Positions 16,300 through 23,855 of a stretch of DNA of 64,000 nt are shown here, piece after piece. This DNA comes from an uncultured Candidatus Melainabacteria bacterium (GTDB taxonomy: Bacteria > Cyanobacteriota > Vampirovibrionia > Gastranaerophilales > Gastranaerophilaceae). Numbering within the stretch: the stretch's first letter is position 1; each line of letters begins with the position of its first letter. The stretch covers positions 38,067 through 102,066 of the forward strand of contig CAKVGS010000004.1 of assembly GCA_934747335.1 (NCBI GenBank), read 5' to 3'. The notes under the pieces were generated by a model. The model was not told the DNA's origin. It ran no database searches and saw only the letters and a list, made by a program, of their open reading frames with translations. The position numbers and the translations under genes are program-made.

Positions 16300-17103
16300 A
16301 TGGACTTAATGAAGGGTAAAAAAGGTATAATTTTTGGTGTTTCAAACACTCACGGTATCGCTTACGGTATTGCAAAACAATTACATGATGCCGGTGCTGA
16401 TATTGCGTTTACTTATGCAGGCGAAGCTATGGAAAAAAGAGTTCGTCCAATTGCAGAAGGAATGGATGCAAAATTAATTATGAGCTGTGATGTTACAAAC
16501 GAAGCAGAAGTTGAAGCTGTATTTAAAGAATGTGAAAAAATCTATGGAAAATTAGATTTTGTAGTTCACGCAGTAGCATTTGCACCAAAAGAAGATTTGA
16601 TGGGCAGATTTGTTGATACTTCTAAACAAGGTTGGGATATAGCTTTGGGCGTTAGCGCATACTCTCTGGTTACAATTTGCCGTCACGCAGAACGTTTAAT
16701 GAATGAAGGAAGCTCAATTTTCGCTCTAACTTATCTTGGTTCAGTTCTTTCAGTTCCAAGTTACAATGTAATGGGTGTTGCTAAAGCTGCATTAGAATCA
16801 GCTATGAGATTCTTAGCAGTAGACTTAGGTCCTAAAGGTATTAGAGTTAACTGCTTATCTTCAGGTCCAGTTAAAACATTGGCTTCAATGGGTATTTCAG
16901 GTTTCTCTAAAATGCTTAAAGCAGGTGCAATGAGAGCACCAATGAAGAGAAATGTAGCATTGGAAGATGTTGGTAGAGCAGGTTTATATTTAGCTTCTGA
17001 TCTTTCAAGCGGTACAACCGGTGAAGTTATTTATGTTGACTGTGGTTGTCACTCAGCTTATGCTTCAGCAGAAGAAATGGATGTTCTTTCTCAAGCTGAA
17101 TAG
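16300..17103 (+). CDS. fabI: Enoyl-[acyl-carrier-protein] reductase (FabI)
   Basis: A 267-residue SDR enzyme doing the last reduction in each round of fatty-acid elongation. The FabI-type nucleotide site is GKKGIIFGVSNTHGIAYGIAK rather than the plain TGxxxGIG. Tyrosines 145 and 155 and lysine 162 (YLGS...YNVMGVAK) are the Y-x6-K catalytic set of FabI, with the first tyrosine in the usual substrate-contact position. Residues AVAFAPKEDL and the substrate loop GPVKTLASMGISGF also match. It is monocistronic, with GAGG before the start and its own terminator after. Confidence 0.95.
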   Translation: MDLMKGKKGIIFGVSNTHGIAYGIAKQLHDAGADIAFTYAGEAMEKRVRPIAEGMDAKLIMSCDVTNEAEVEAVFKECEKIYGKLDFVVHAVAFAPKEDLMGRFVDTSKQGWDIALGVSAYSLVTICRHAERLMNEGSSIFALTYLGSVLSVPSYNVMGVAKAALESAMRFLAVDLGPKGIRVNCLSSGPVKTLASMGISGFSKMLKAGAMRAPMKRNVALEDVGRAGLYLASDLSSGTTGEVIYVDCGCHSAYASAEEMDVLSQAE

Positions 17104-17113
17104 TTTTGATTTT

Positions 17114-17145
17114 AAGGCGGATTTGCTAATGCAAATCCGCCTTTT
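17114..17145 (+). terminator. Rho-independent terminator of fabI
   Basis: Perfect stem AAGGCGGATTTGC / GCAAATCCGCCTT around TAAT, followed by a T-run. It starts 11 bases after the fabI stop. Confidence 0.95.
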
Positions 17146-17169
17146 TAAATTTTAGAAAAGGAATTTATT

Positions 17170-17553
17170 ATGAAAAAACTTTTGTCTTCATTATTCTTAT
17201 TGTTATTAATTCTTGTCGGTACTCAACAAGCAAAAGCTATGAAATATGAACAAGCGATTAATCAGTCTAAACCAATGGCTATTTTTGTTTATGCACCTTG
17301 GGCAGATGGTTATACAACAATGTTACAAAGTTTTAATAGCTTACAGCAAAAATATGGTGCAAAGTATAATTTTGTAACAATGAATATTGCGACTGATGAT
17401 GCAAAAGTTTATAATCAAAAATATTATATTTATCCAAATTTACCTTATGTAATGCTATTTAGAGATAAGGGTAAATTCTCAAGGTTTATTGAAAGAAATT
17501 GTGCTCAAGATACCCAATGTCTTTCTACAAAAATGGATTTGTTTAGTAATTAA
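17170..17553 (+). CDS. Exported thioredoxin-fold protein without the CxxC site
   Basis: A 127-residue protein with a clear signal peptide (hydrophobic LLSSLFLLLLILVG, cleavage near AKA at residue 23). The mature part follows the thioredoxin pattern: PMAIFVYAPW, a helix, FVTMNIATDD, then NLPYVMLFRDKGK with the expected cis-proline. The usual WCGPC is WADGY here, so no disulfide exchange is possible at that site; a structural or binding role is more likely. Two cysteines near the C-terminus (NCAQDTQC) could form a disulfide. The gene starts 24 bases after the fabI terminator and has AAAAGGAA as ribosome-binding site. Confidence 0.75.
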   Translation: MKKLLSSLFLLLLILVGTQQAKAMKYEQAINQSKPMAIFVYAPWADGYTTMLQSFNSLQQKYGAKYNFVTMNIATDDAKVYNQKYYIYPNLPYVMLFRDKGKFSRFIERNCAQDTQCLSTKMDLFSN

Positions 17554-17555
17554 TA

Positions 17556-17593
17556 TTGAAAAACCTTTCTCGATGTATTAAAATGTAATTACA
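17556..17593 (+). promoter_or_regulatory. Promoter and operator of the toxin-antitoxin operon
   Basis: TTGAAA (17556-17561), 17-base spacer, TAAAAT (17579-17584). The palindrome TGTAATTACA (17584-17593) overlaps the end of the -10 box and would suit repression by the ribbon-helix-helix antitoxin. Promoter boxes and palindrome are seen; repression is inferred from the DinJ/RelB family. Confidence 0.7.
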
Positions 17594-17618
17594 ATTAAAT
17601 GCATTAGAAAGGAACTGT

Positions 17619-17879
17619 ATGTCAAAAACACTACAAGTTAGGGTTGATGATGTTATGAAAAAGGCTGCTGATGAACTTTTTTCAAGTTTAGGCTTAGATA
17701 CATCAACTGCTATCAGAATTTTTTTATCAATTGCTATTGAAACAGGCGGAATTCCATTTGAAATTAAACGTCCAAAAGAATCTTTAAAACTTGCGATGAA
17801 AGATGTTTTGGCGAAAGAAAATATCAGTAAACCTTACAGTACAGCAAAAGAAGCTGTTCAAGCTATGTTGGAGGATTGA
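17619..17879 (+). CDS. dinJ: RelB/DinJ-family antitoxin
   Basis: An 86-residue ribbon-helix-helix protein. The N-terminal strand KTLQVRVDDVMKKAADELF and helices LGLDTSTAIRIFLSIAI with GGIPFEIKRP are the DinJ signature. It would neutralise the toxin encoded downstream and repress the operon. Its stop TGA overlaps the toxin start by one base, giving coupled translation. AAAGGAAC precedes the start. Confidence 0.9.
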   Translation: MSKTLQVRVDDVMKKAADELFSSLGLDTSTAIRIFLSIAIETGGIPFEIKRPKESLKLAMKDVLAKENISKPYSTAKEAVQAMLED

Positions 17880-18157
17880 TGCTTAATATTCGTTTTGCTA
17901 ATAGAATGAAACGCGATGTTAAGTTGATGAAAAAGCGTGGAAAGGATATTGCAAAATTAGAGTGGATTTTGGAACGGCTTGCCACAGAAGAAGTGTTACC
18001 TGAAAAATACAAAGACCATCAATTAAAGGGCGAATGGCAAGGGTTTAGAGAATGTCATATTGAGCCTGATTGGTTATTAATATATAGAATAGAAGATAAT
18101 GAATTGACATTGTATGCTACTGCAACAGGCTCACACGCTGATTTATTTGAAATGTAG
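17879..18157 (+). CDS. yafQ: YafQ-family mRNA interferase toxin
   Basis: A 92-residue RelE-superfamily toxin, which cleaves mRNA on the ribosome. Family features: FANRMKRDVKLMKKRGKD, the DHQLKGEWQGFRECHIEPDWLL block with the catalytic-site histidines, IYRIED, and LYATATGSHADLF with the C-terminal histidine. The ATG at 17879 overlaps the antitoxin stop; an in-frame TTG just before it is less likely. It ends 4 bases from the convergent emrB stop. Confidence 0.9.
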   Translation: MLNIRFANRMKRDVKLMKKRGKDIAKLEWILERLATEEVLPEKYKDHQLKGEWQGFRECHIEPDWLLIYRIEDNELTLYATATGSHADLFEM

Positions 18158-18161
18158 TGCT

Positions 18162-19706
18162 TTAACCTTTTTTCGTTTGGCGTTTTTGTTTGTTTTTAAG
18201 CAGCAGTATAATCAATATAGCGCTTAATGATAACAGAGCCATTAATGTGAATATATCGAAGAATGCGCCGAGTCGAGCTTGTGCTAAAAGTTGCTTATAC
18301 AATAAGCCGTTTGCTTTTTTTGAAGCCACAACAGCCGGATAATAAGTCATCATTTTGTGCTTAAAAGCATTGAATTTTATTAAGAACAAAGGATTATGCG
18401 GTGCTAGATTTGCAACGTAATAATTTTGATACACTTGTGAAACTCTTGCTATAAATGTTGATGAAGCCGACGTTGAAACTGCTGTCAAAATATTTTTAAA
18501 CAAAGCGTGCAAGGACGCAGCGTCCGCGTTTTTGCTTGCAGGCAGAGTTTGAAATGATAAGGCTGTTATTGGTACAAACGCAATAGGAACACCAATACAA
18601 AGTAAAATATTCGGCAAAATTATACTTTCCATTGAAGATGTCGGATTCATTTGCGTAAGCATCAAAAGTGCGCAAGCCATTACTATAAACCCAATAGAGG
18701 ACAATAGTTTTTGGTTGACATATTTTGAAACTTCACCAACTACTATTAAACCTATCAAACAAACAACGGCTCTTGGAAACATCGTTAAACCTGACATTGA
18801 AGGACTGTAACCAATTAAGCTTTGTACAAACATTGGAACTAGTAACAATGTTGAATACAAAATTATGTTAATAAACGAGCTTGCAATAGTTCCAAATAAG
18901 AAATTTCGGTCTTTAAAGACTCGAATATCAATTACAGGATACTTGTATTCAAGCTCCCATACGTAAAAGAATACAAACGAGAATATACAAACCCCTGTTG
19001 TCCAACAAATCCAAGTTTCGTCAAACCAATTGTATTGTTGACCTTTATCCAAAACAACTTGCATGCATCCCATTGCTATTACAATTGAAGTATACCCGAC
19101 AATATCAAATTTTTTATTATATTTTTGTTTAACAGGAGTTTCATCCGCTACAAAAAGTTTTATTAAAAGCAAAGATAATAAAGAAAGCGGAATATTAATT
19201 ATAAAAATCCATTGCCAAGAATAATTATCCGTTAAATAACCTCCGACAAACGGGCCTGCAAGCGGTGAAAACATAGCAGCAACTCCAAATAATGCCATTG
19301 CGACTCCTCTTTGTTCAGGAGGAAAAACTTCCAACAAAACCGCTTGGCAAAGTGGCAGAATTGCACCGCTTCCTATACCTTGAACAATTCTTGCTAAGAT
19401 TAAGGCTTGCAAATTCGGTGCAAGAATACACAACAAACAGCCCAGTGCAAAAATTATAATACTGTAATAAAAAAGTAATTTTTTCCCGATTAACCGAACC
19501 AAATACCCTGTTACAGGCAACATCAAACCGCCTGAAATTATATAACAAGTAATAACGGTATTTGCTTCATATTGTGTTGCACCGAAAAAACCGGCAATGT
19601 GCGGTTGACTTACATTTGTTCCTGATGAAGCTGCCAAAGCTAAAAACGATGGTAACAATACCGCAAATGCAACTATAAAAGGATTAATTGTCTTTTTGTT
19701 TTCCAT
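18162..19706 (-). CDS. emrB: MFS multidrug efflux permease, EmrB/DHA2 type
   Basis: A 514-residue integral membrane transporter with about 14 predicted helices. DHA2 features include LARIVQGIGSGAILPLCQ (motif C-like glycines), GVAMALFGVAAMFSPLAGPFVGG and WQWIFIINIPLSLL. It exports drugs or metabolites using the proton gradient. The first helix starts right after a short basic N-terminus. Its start lies inside the 3' end of emrA (23-base overlap), so the two are coupled and form one pump with an outer-membrane channel. It ends with a very basic tail (KNKQKRQTKKG). Confidence 0.92.
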   Translation of the reverse strand: MENKKTINPFIVAFAVLLPSFLALAASSGTNVSQPHIAGFFGATQYEANTVITCYIISGGLMLPVTGYLVRLIGKKLLFYYSIIIFALGCLLCILAPNLQALILARIVQGIGSGAILPLCQAVLLEVFPPEQRGVAMALFGVAAMFSPLAGPFVGGYLTDNYSWQWIFIINIPLSLLSLLLIKLFVADETPVKQKYNKKFDIVGYTSIVIAMGCMQVVLDKGQQYNWFDETWICWTTGVCIFSFVFFYVWELEYKYPVIDIRVFKDRNFLFGTIASSFINIILYSTLLLVPMFVQSLIGYSPSMSGLTMFPRAVVCLIGLIVVGEVSKYVNQKLLSSIGFIVMACALLMLTQMNPTSSMESIILPNILLCIGVPIAFVPITALSFQTLPASKNADAASLHALFKNILTAVSTSASSTFIARVSQVYQNYYVANLAPHNPLFLIKFNAFKHKMMTYYPAVVASKKANGLLYKQLLAQARLGAFFDIFTLMALLSLSAILIILLLKNKQKRQTKKG

Positions 19707-20799
19707 CTTTAATTCTAACCTTTGGAACTACTGACATGCCGGGAACAATGTTATAGTGAGAGATATCTTCGTCAAACACTATTTTTACTGGTACTCTTTG
19801 AACGATTTTAACGTAACTGCCAACTGCATTTTCAGGAGGGAACAAACTTGATTTTGCACCTGTCGCTCTTTGAATACTGTCTACATGTGCTTTAAACCTT
19901 TTGTTCGGATAAGTATCAACCTTTACCTTTACAGGTTGTCCTGCGTGCATGTGTGTAATTTGCATTTCCTTAAAATTTGCAACAACCCAAACTTGTTCAG
20001 GAACAATGTTCATAAGCGGTTGACCAACATTTACATAGTTACCTTTTTCAACGCTTCTTGCAGCGACCATACCGTCTTGAGGTGCATAAATTTTTGTATA
20101 TTTTAAATTCAATTTTGCTTGCTCAACTTCGGCCTCTAATTTTTCAATAGTCGCTTCATCAGCTTTTGCCTTAGCTTTTCCTGATTCCAATGCGTGTTTC
20201 GCAGCGTCAGCCTGTTCCTGAGCAGAATTATAATCAGCTTTTGCAACATCTAAAGCTGTTTTAGCTTTTTCATAAGCTTGTTTAGAAACAATTCCGTCTT
20301 TGTATAAATCTTTGTATCTTGCAAAATCTTTTTGTGCAAAATCCAACCTTGATTCTGCAGAAGAAATATCTTCAAACGATTTGTTTACCTTAGAGGCACT
20401 TTCATCAACTTTTTTAGTAGACATATTAAAAGCAGCCTTTGCTTCTTCAAGTTTAGCATTTGCTTGATTTAAAGCAACTTCAAAATCTTTCGGGTCTAAT
20501 TCAACAAGCAAAGTTCCAGCTTTAACATTTTGGTTATCATCAACTAATAAATTGACAACAGGTGCTGCAACACGTGGTGCAACAGAAACAAGACGACCTT
20601 CAACAAACGCGTCATCTGTTGATTGATAAAAAGTAGCGTGTATAGCTGCTGTAATACCAAGTATTATAAGAATTGCAGCTGTTATACTCGGTACAATCAC
20701 GCGTTTTTTCTTATATTCTGGACGTCTTTTTTTTAGACGCTTTTTTGCTTCTTTTACAAATTCCGGTGGATTTTTATCTTCATGTTGTTTTTTTGCCAT
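19684..20799 (-). CDS. emrA: EmrA-type periplasmic adaptor (HlyD family)
   Basis: A 371-residue membrane-fusion protein. It has a basic cytoplasmic N-terminus, one membrane helix (IVPSITAAILIILGITAA, about residues 34-54), a lipoyl half (VAAPVVNLLVDDNQNVKAG, LVELDP), a long coiled-coil hairpin at about 105-230, and the second lipoyl half (YTKIYAPQDGMVAARSVEKG). A beta-barrel domain ends near VPGMSVVPKVRI. It bridges EmrB to an outer-membrane channel. The gene begins 8 bases after marR with AGGTGAT as ribosome-binding site. Confidence 0.93.
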   Translation of the reverse strand: MAKKQHEDKNPPEFVKEAKKRLKKRRPEYKKKRVIVPSITAAILIILGITAAIHATFYQSTDDAFVEGRLVSVAPRVAAPVVNLLVDDNQNVKAGTLLVELDPKDFEVALNQANAKLEEAKAAFNMSTKKVDESASKVNKSFEDISSAESRLDFAQKDFARYKDLYKDGIVSKQAYEKAKTALDVAKADYNSAQEQADAAKHALESGKAKAKADEATIEKLEAEVEQAKLNLKYTKIYAPQDGMVAARSVEKGNYVNVGQPLMNIVPEQVWVVANFKEMQITHMHAGQPVKVKVDTYPNKRFKAHVDSIQRATGAKSSLFPPENAVGSYVKIVQRVPVKIVFDEDISHYNIVPGMSVVPKVRIKDGKQKDN

Positions 20800-20807
20800 A
20801 ATATCAC

Positions 20808-21260
20808 CTAAACTAATGTTTTTGATTTCATATTTTCTTCTATTTTATCCAGTGTTTTTAAGAAATTATCAATTTCTTTTTGCGCAAGCCCCTTTATTGA
20901 ATCTTGCCAAACGTTTAAAACGACAGGAAGCGTACTATCACAGACTTCTCTACCTTTTTGAGTAATATACAATTTTTTAACTTGTCTGCCTTCCGCATCA
21001 ATTTCAGAAGTTAAGTAACCTTTATCTTCTAAAATCGAACAAATTCTTGTCATATTCGGACGGTCTTTGTATGTAATATCACCTAACTGCCTCAAATACA
21101 TTCCATTATGCTCTTTTAGAGCATACAAAACTGTAAACTGTTCCGGTCTTAAATCATGCTCACTTTTTTTGAATGTCTGAATTGCGAATAATTTAGACAA
21201 ATGTCCTGCCCTTGAGAGCCTTAATCCGATTTTTTGTTTTAGTAAAATATCTTTTTTCAT
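20808..21260 (-). CDS. MarR-family transcriptional regulator of the emr operon
   Basis: A 150-residue winged-helix repressor. The ATG at 21260 is chosen because AAGGGATGAT precedes it; an earlier in-frame ATG at 21284 would lie inside the operator palindrome. The core has GHLSKLFAIQTFKK, LRPEQFTVLYALKE, YLRQLGDITYKDRPNMTRICSILEDKG (recognition helix) and SEIDAEGRQVKKLYIT (wing). It heads marR-emrA-emrB and presumably represses it until a ligand binds. The same operator stands before the TolC-like gene at 23856. Confidence 0.92.
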   Translation of the reverse strand: MKKDILLKQKIGLRLSRAGHLSKLFAIQTFKKSEHDLRPEQFTVLYALKEHNGMYLRQLGDITYKDRPNMTRICSILEDKGYLTSEIDAEGRQVKKLYITQKGREVCDSTLPVVLNVWQDSIKGLAQKEIDNFLKTLDKIEENMKSKTLV

Positions 21261-21270
21261 ATCATCCCTT

Positions 21271-21290
21271 TGTGTTATCATCATAACACA
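21271..21290. promoter_or_regulatory. MarR operator upstream of marR-emrA-emrB
   Basis: Perfect 8-base inverted repeat TGTGTTAT-CATC-ATAACACA placed just before the marR ribosome-binding site. The same arms with a different 4-base centre are at 23684-23703. A neighbouring homologous stretch extends to 21304. Confidence 0.85.
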
Positions 21291-21360
21291 AGAATGATAA
21301 GTGTAAACATGACAATTTATTTTTATATGATTTTTTGTTGAGAACTGATTGTAAAATGAA

Positions 21361-21475
21361 CTATCGCCTTGCGGCTCGAACCCTCACCCGAATTTCTAAG
21401 TTTCGAGCAAAAAAATAATAATTGCTCTCAACTTGAAATTCTACCCTCTCCAAGGGAGAGGGTGCTGTTTGGTAA
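21361..21475. repeat. Palindromic repeat, family A (full unit)
   Basis: Begins CCTTGCGGCTCGAACCCTCA and contains CGAATTTCTAAGTTTCGAG, later CTCAACTTGAAATTC and CCCTCTCCAAGGGAGAGGG. The two central segments are near-complementary, so the unit folds as one long hairpin. About 85% alike by eye to 23706-23831. Confidence 0.88.
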
Positions 21476-21504
21476 ACATTTGAATTGAAAAACATATACG
21501 AATA

Positions 21505-21625
21505 TAATGGATTGCTTCGTCACCCAAAATTATCGCTGTTCCTCGCAATGACCAGACGTCAAAATTCCAAGCGTGCTGTCATTGCGAGGGCGATTAGCCC
21601 GTGGCAATCCAGCTTTTTTTATAAT
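21505..21625. repeat. Palindromic repeat, family B
   Basis: ATGGATTGCTTCGTCAC and CTCGCAATGACCAGACGTC, then GTCATTGCGAGGGCG and GTGGCAATCCAGC, form an inverted-repeat unit of about 110 bases. Homologous to 14926-15110. Confidence 0.85.
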
Positions 21626-21766
21626 TATTTTATTGTACAATAGTGCTTATCTCTTGAAGAGAGGGTGCCTGAAATTTGTCATTTGTGAACTTTTATTAAA
21701 TCACTATCAAAAAATATATTTATAAGGTTTACAAATATAAGACATTATCAAAAGAAAGGCATAAAA

Positions 21767-23110
21767 ATGATTGATAAAATCCAAATTAATAATAAATATG
21801 TGAATTCAGTTTCATTTAAAAGTAAATCTAAAATCGTTAAAAAGCTTGTTGAAAATCCAAAAACTTCAACTACTTTATTGACAGGAGTTGCAGGACTTGC
21901 AACAAGTGCAGAGATTGGATTAAACAAAAAGAAGCTTACCGATAATTTGGATATAAATGAAGTGAAAAAGGATTTAGAAGCAGGTTTTTCTATAAGCCAA
22001 TTGGCAAAAAAATATAATATGTCATCTACAAGTATGCGCAATTATCTTAAAGAAAATAATTTGTCGACAAAGGATGGCGAAATTTTAAAAACAATAACAA
22101 AAGAAGATTTAGAAAGATTAATTCAAGAAGGCAAAAGCTCAAAGGAAATTGCCCAGATATATGGTTTAAAAAACGCAGGGACTTTAACACCTTTGTTTAA
22201 GATTTTTAATTTAAATCCTGCGACTGCTATAAAAGTTGAAAATATTTCTAAGGAAGAACTTCTTGGTTACAAAAAAAACGGATTAAAGGATTCAGAAATT
22301 GCAAAAGAGTTGAATGTTGCAGAAAAATATATTAACAAGCATCGTAATGCATTGGGCATTTCTACTGTTGATAAAGAAAAAGAATATCCTGAAGAAGAAA
22401 TCAAAAGATTAGTTGAAGAAGAAGGTCTTTTACCAAAAGAAGTTGCTAAAAAACTCAATATTCCACTAACAAAAGTTGCAGAAATCGTTGGTGGAGCTAC
22501 TCCCGAACTAATTTTCAGACACAAAAAAGAAGAATTGATAAAATTTGTGAAACTATTGGATGAAAAAGATTTTGAACAAAAAGAATTGTGGTTAATGCAA
22601 CAAGAAAGAGGAAATCGTGGCTCTTTTAGACTAACTAAGGATAATTTGGAACTTTCAACGCTAATTTTGGAAAATGAAGATTTGAGAAAGAAAAGTGACG
22701 ATTGGGAGTTTATTTTTGATAGAATTACGAAAAAATCACGCAAAAATCCCTCTGTTTATGATGATACAACTGCATTTTTGAAAATGGTATTGAATGATGA
22801 CAAACTTAATATTCTAAAAGATCCTAAGAATAATATAGGTGCAATTTTGAGTCAGCATGAATGGAGTTCAAAAGATGTTTTAGATATTTATAAAAAAATA
22901 ATTTCCGATGACAATTTGGTTGAGGCTGTGAAATTATCACCGGGAGGGTTTAGAAGATTGAAATATGTTTATAGTAATCCATCTGATTTAATAAATAAAA
23001 TTGACGAACATAAAGATTTAATCAATGAAAAACCGTTAAATTTTTATATCATGCCTGAACGTTATAACAGGGATATACTGGAAGATTTGGGAAATGATAA
23101 CAGGTCATAA
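21767..23110 (+). CDS. Orphan protein with four tandem helix-turn-helix units and N-terminal FKSK motif
   Basis: A 447-residue protein. It opens with MIDKIQINNKYVNSVSFKSKSK (motif at residues 17-20), then a helical stretch to about 60 with a weakly hydrophobic LLTGVAGLATSAEIGL. Four HTH-like units follow at about 66-98, 114-150, 163-198 and 210-243. Each has the pattern I/L..G.S..EIAK.Y/L.V....I...L, like resolvase or sigma-type HTHs; examples are FSISQLAKKYNMSSTSMRNY and LKDSEIAKELNVAEKYINKH. The remaining 200 residues are helical and charged with no recognised domain. It could bind DNA or be an alpha-helical repeat scaffold. The ribosome-binding site AAAGG is good. Confidence 0.7.
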   Translation: MIDKIQINNKYVNSVSFKSKSKIVKKLVENPKTSTTLLTGVAGLATSAEIGLNKKKLTDNLDINEVKKDLEAGFSISQLAKKYNMSSTSMRNYLKENNLSTKDGEILKTITKEDLERLIQEGKSSKEIAQIYGLKNAGTLTPLFKIFNLNPATAIKVENISKEELLGYKKNGLKDSEIAKELNVAEKYINKHRNALGISTVDKEKEYPEEEIKRLVEEEGLLPKEVAKKLNIPLTKVAEIVGGATPELIFRHKKEELIKFVKLLDEKDFEQKELWLMQQERGNRGSFRLTKDNLELSTLILENEDLRKKSDDWEFIFDRITKKSRKNPSVYDDTTAFLKMVLNDDKLNILKDPKNNIGAILSQHEWSSKDVLDIYKKIISDDNLVEAVKLSPGGFRRLKYVYSNPSDLINKIDEHKDLINEKPLNFYIMPERYNRDILEDLGNDNRS

Positions 23111-23154
23111 ATGTTGATTGACCTATATTTAAAAGCTCAAAAAGTTAAAAACAT

Positions 23155-23190
23155 AAAATCGCATTCAACAAATGTGTTGAATGCGATTTT
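23155..23190. terminator. Bidirectional terminator
   Basis: Perfect stem AAAATCGCATTCAACA / TGTTGAATGCGATTTT with loop AATG-like bases, between two convergent orphan genes. Confidence 0.92.
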
Positions 23191-23211
23191 GTAATTTATT
23201 TTATTTATTTT

Positions 23212-23595
23212 TTATTGAATTTTAGGATTCTCTTTAACAAAATTGATTGATGTTTTGACATTTTTTGATGAAACATTTTTAGAACAAGATTTAGTCAACC
23301 CAAAACCGCAAGCTAGAATTGTAGAAAGTACTAAACAGATTCCTGCAACATTAAGAGCTTTCTCTTCCAAAAATTTTTCCCATTTGTGTTTGACTTTTGA
23401 AGCCAAGCTGGGTTCATCACTTAATATATCATCTAAATACTCTTCTCTGCTTTTAAATAATGATTTTGGATGTGGATTGTATTCTAAATAATCTTCACCA
23501 TACCATTTTTCCTTTAAATGTCTTATTGATGATTTAATAGAACCAAATGCCATTGAATTATTAACATTATAATTACTTACCTGATTTATTTTCAT
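23212..23595 (-). CDS. Small orphan membrane protein with N-terminal AFGSIK motif
   Basis: A 127-residue protein. The opening MKINQVSNYNVNNSMAFGSI is followed by a charged helical region (about 20-80) and one membrane helix near residues 81-100 (NVAGICLVLSTILACGFGL). A short basic tail follows. The N-terminus fits the recurring M-x-I-..-N-..-F-x-[GS]-x-K pattern of other orphans here. The family is not recognised. The start is supported by an AAGGAGAA-type site upstream. Confidence 0.65.
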   Translation of the reverse strand: MKINQVSNYNVNNSMAFGSIKSSIRHLKEKWYGEDYLEYNPHPKSLFKSREEYLDDILSDEPSLASKVKHKWEKFLEEKALNVAGICLVLSTILACGFGLTKSCSKNVSSKNVKTSINFVKENPKIQ

Positions 23596-23683
23596 TTAAA
23601 TTTTTCTCCTTTGTCAATATAAAAACTTCTAAAAATATTTTTTGCACCATTAACATAAGAATAAATATTTTCTTTTAAAATTT

Positions 23684-23703
23684 TGTGTTATCATAATAAC
23701 ACA
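23684..23703. promoter_or_regulatory. MarR-type operator upstream of the TolC-like gene
   Basis: TGTGTTAT-CATA-ATAACACA, with the same arms as the marR operator. It is now separated from the start at 23856 by a family A repeat. A second stretch at 23832-23851 matches 21285-21304 at 19 of 20 positions. Confidence 0.8.
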
Positions 23704-23705
23704 AG

Positions 23706-23831
23706 GAAGCTTTATTATTTTTCCTTGCGGCTCGAACCCTCACCCGAATTTCTAAGCTTCGAGCCAAAACAATAAATGCTCTCAACTTGAAATTCTACCC
23801 TCTCCCCAAAAGAGGGAATGTAAGCGAGCAA
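23706..23831. mobile_element. Family A palindromic element with apparent 8-bp target duplication
   Basis: A full family A unit flanked by AACACAAG at 23698-23705 and again at 23832-23839. The uninterrupted equivalent (ATAACACAAGAA...GATAAGTG) survives beside marR, so the element seems to have inserted into that sequence and duplicated 8 bases. It encodes no protein. Confidence 0.6.
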
Positions 23832-23855
23832 AACACAAGAAGGATAAGTGTTAGT

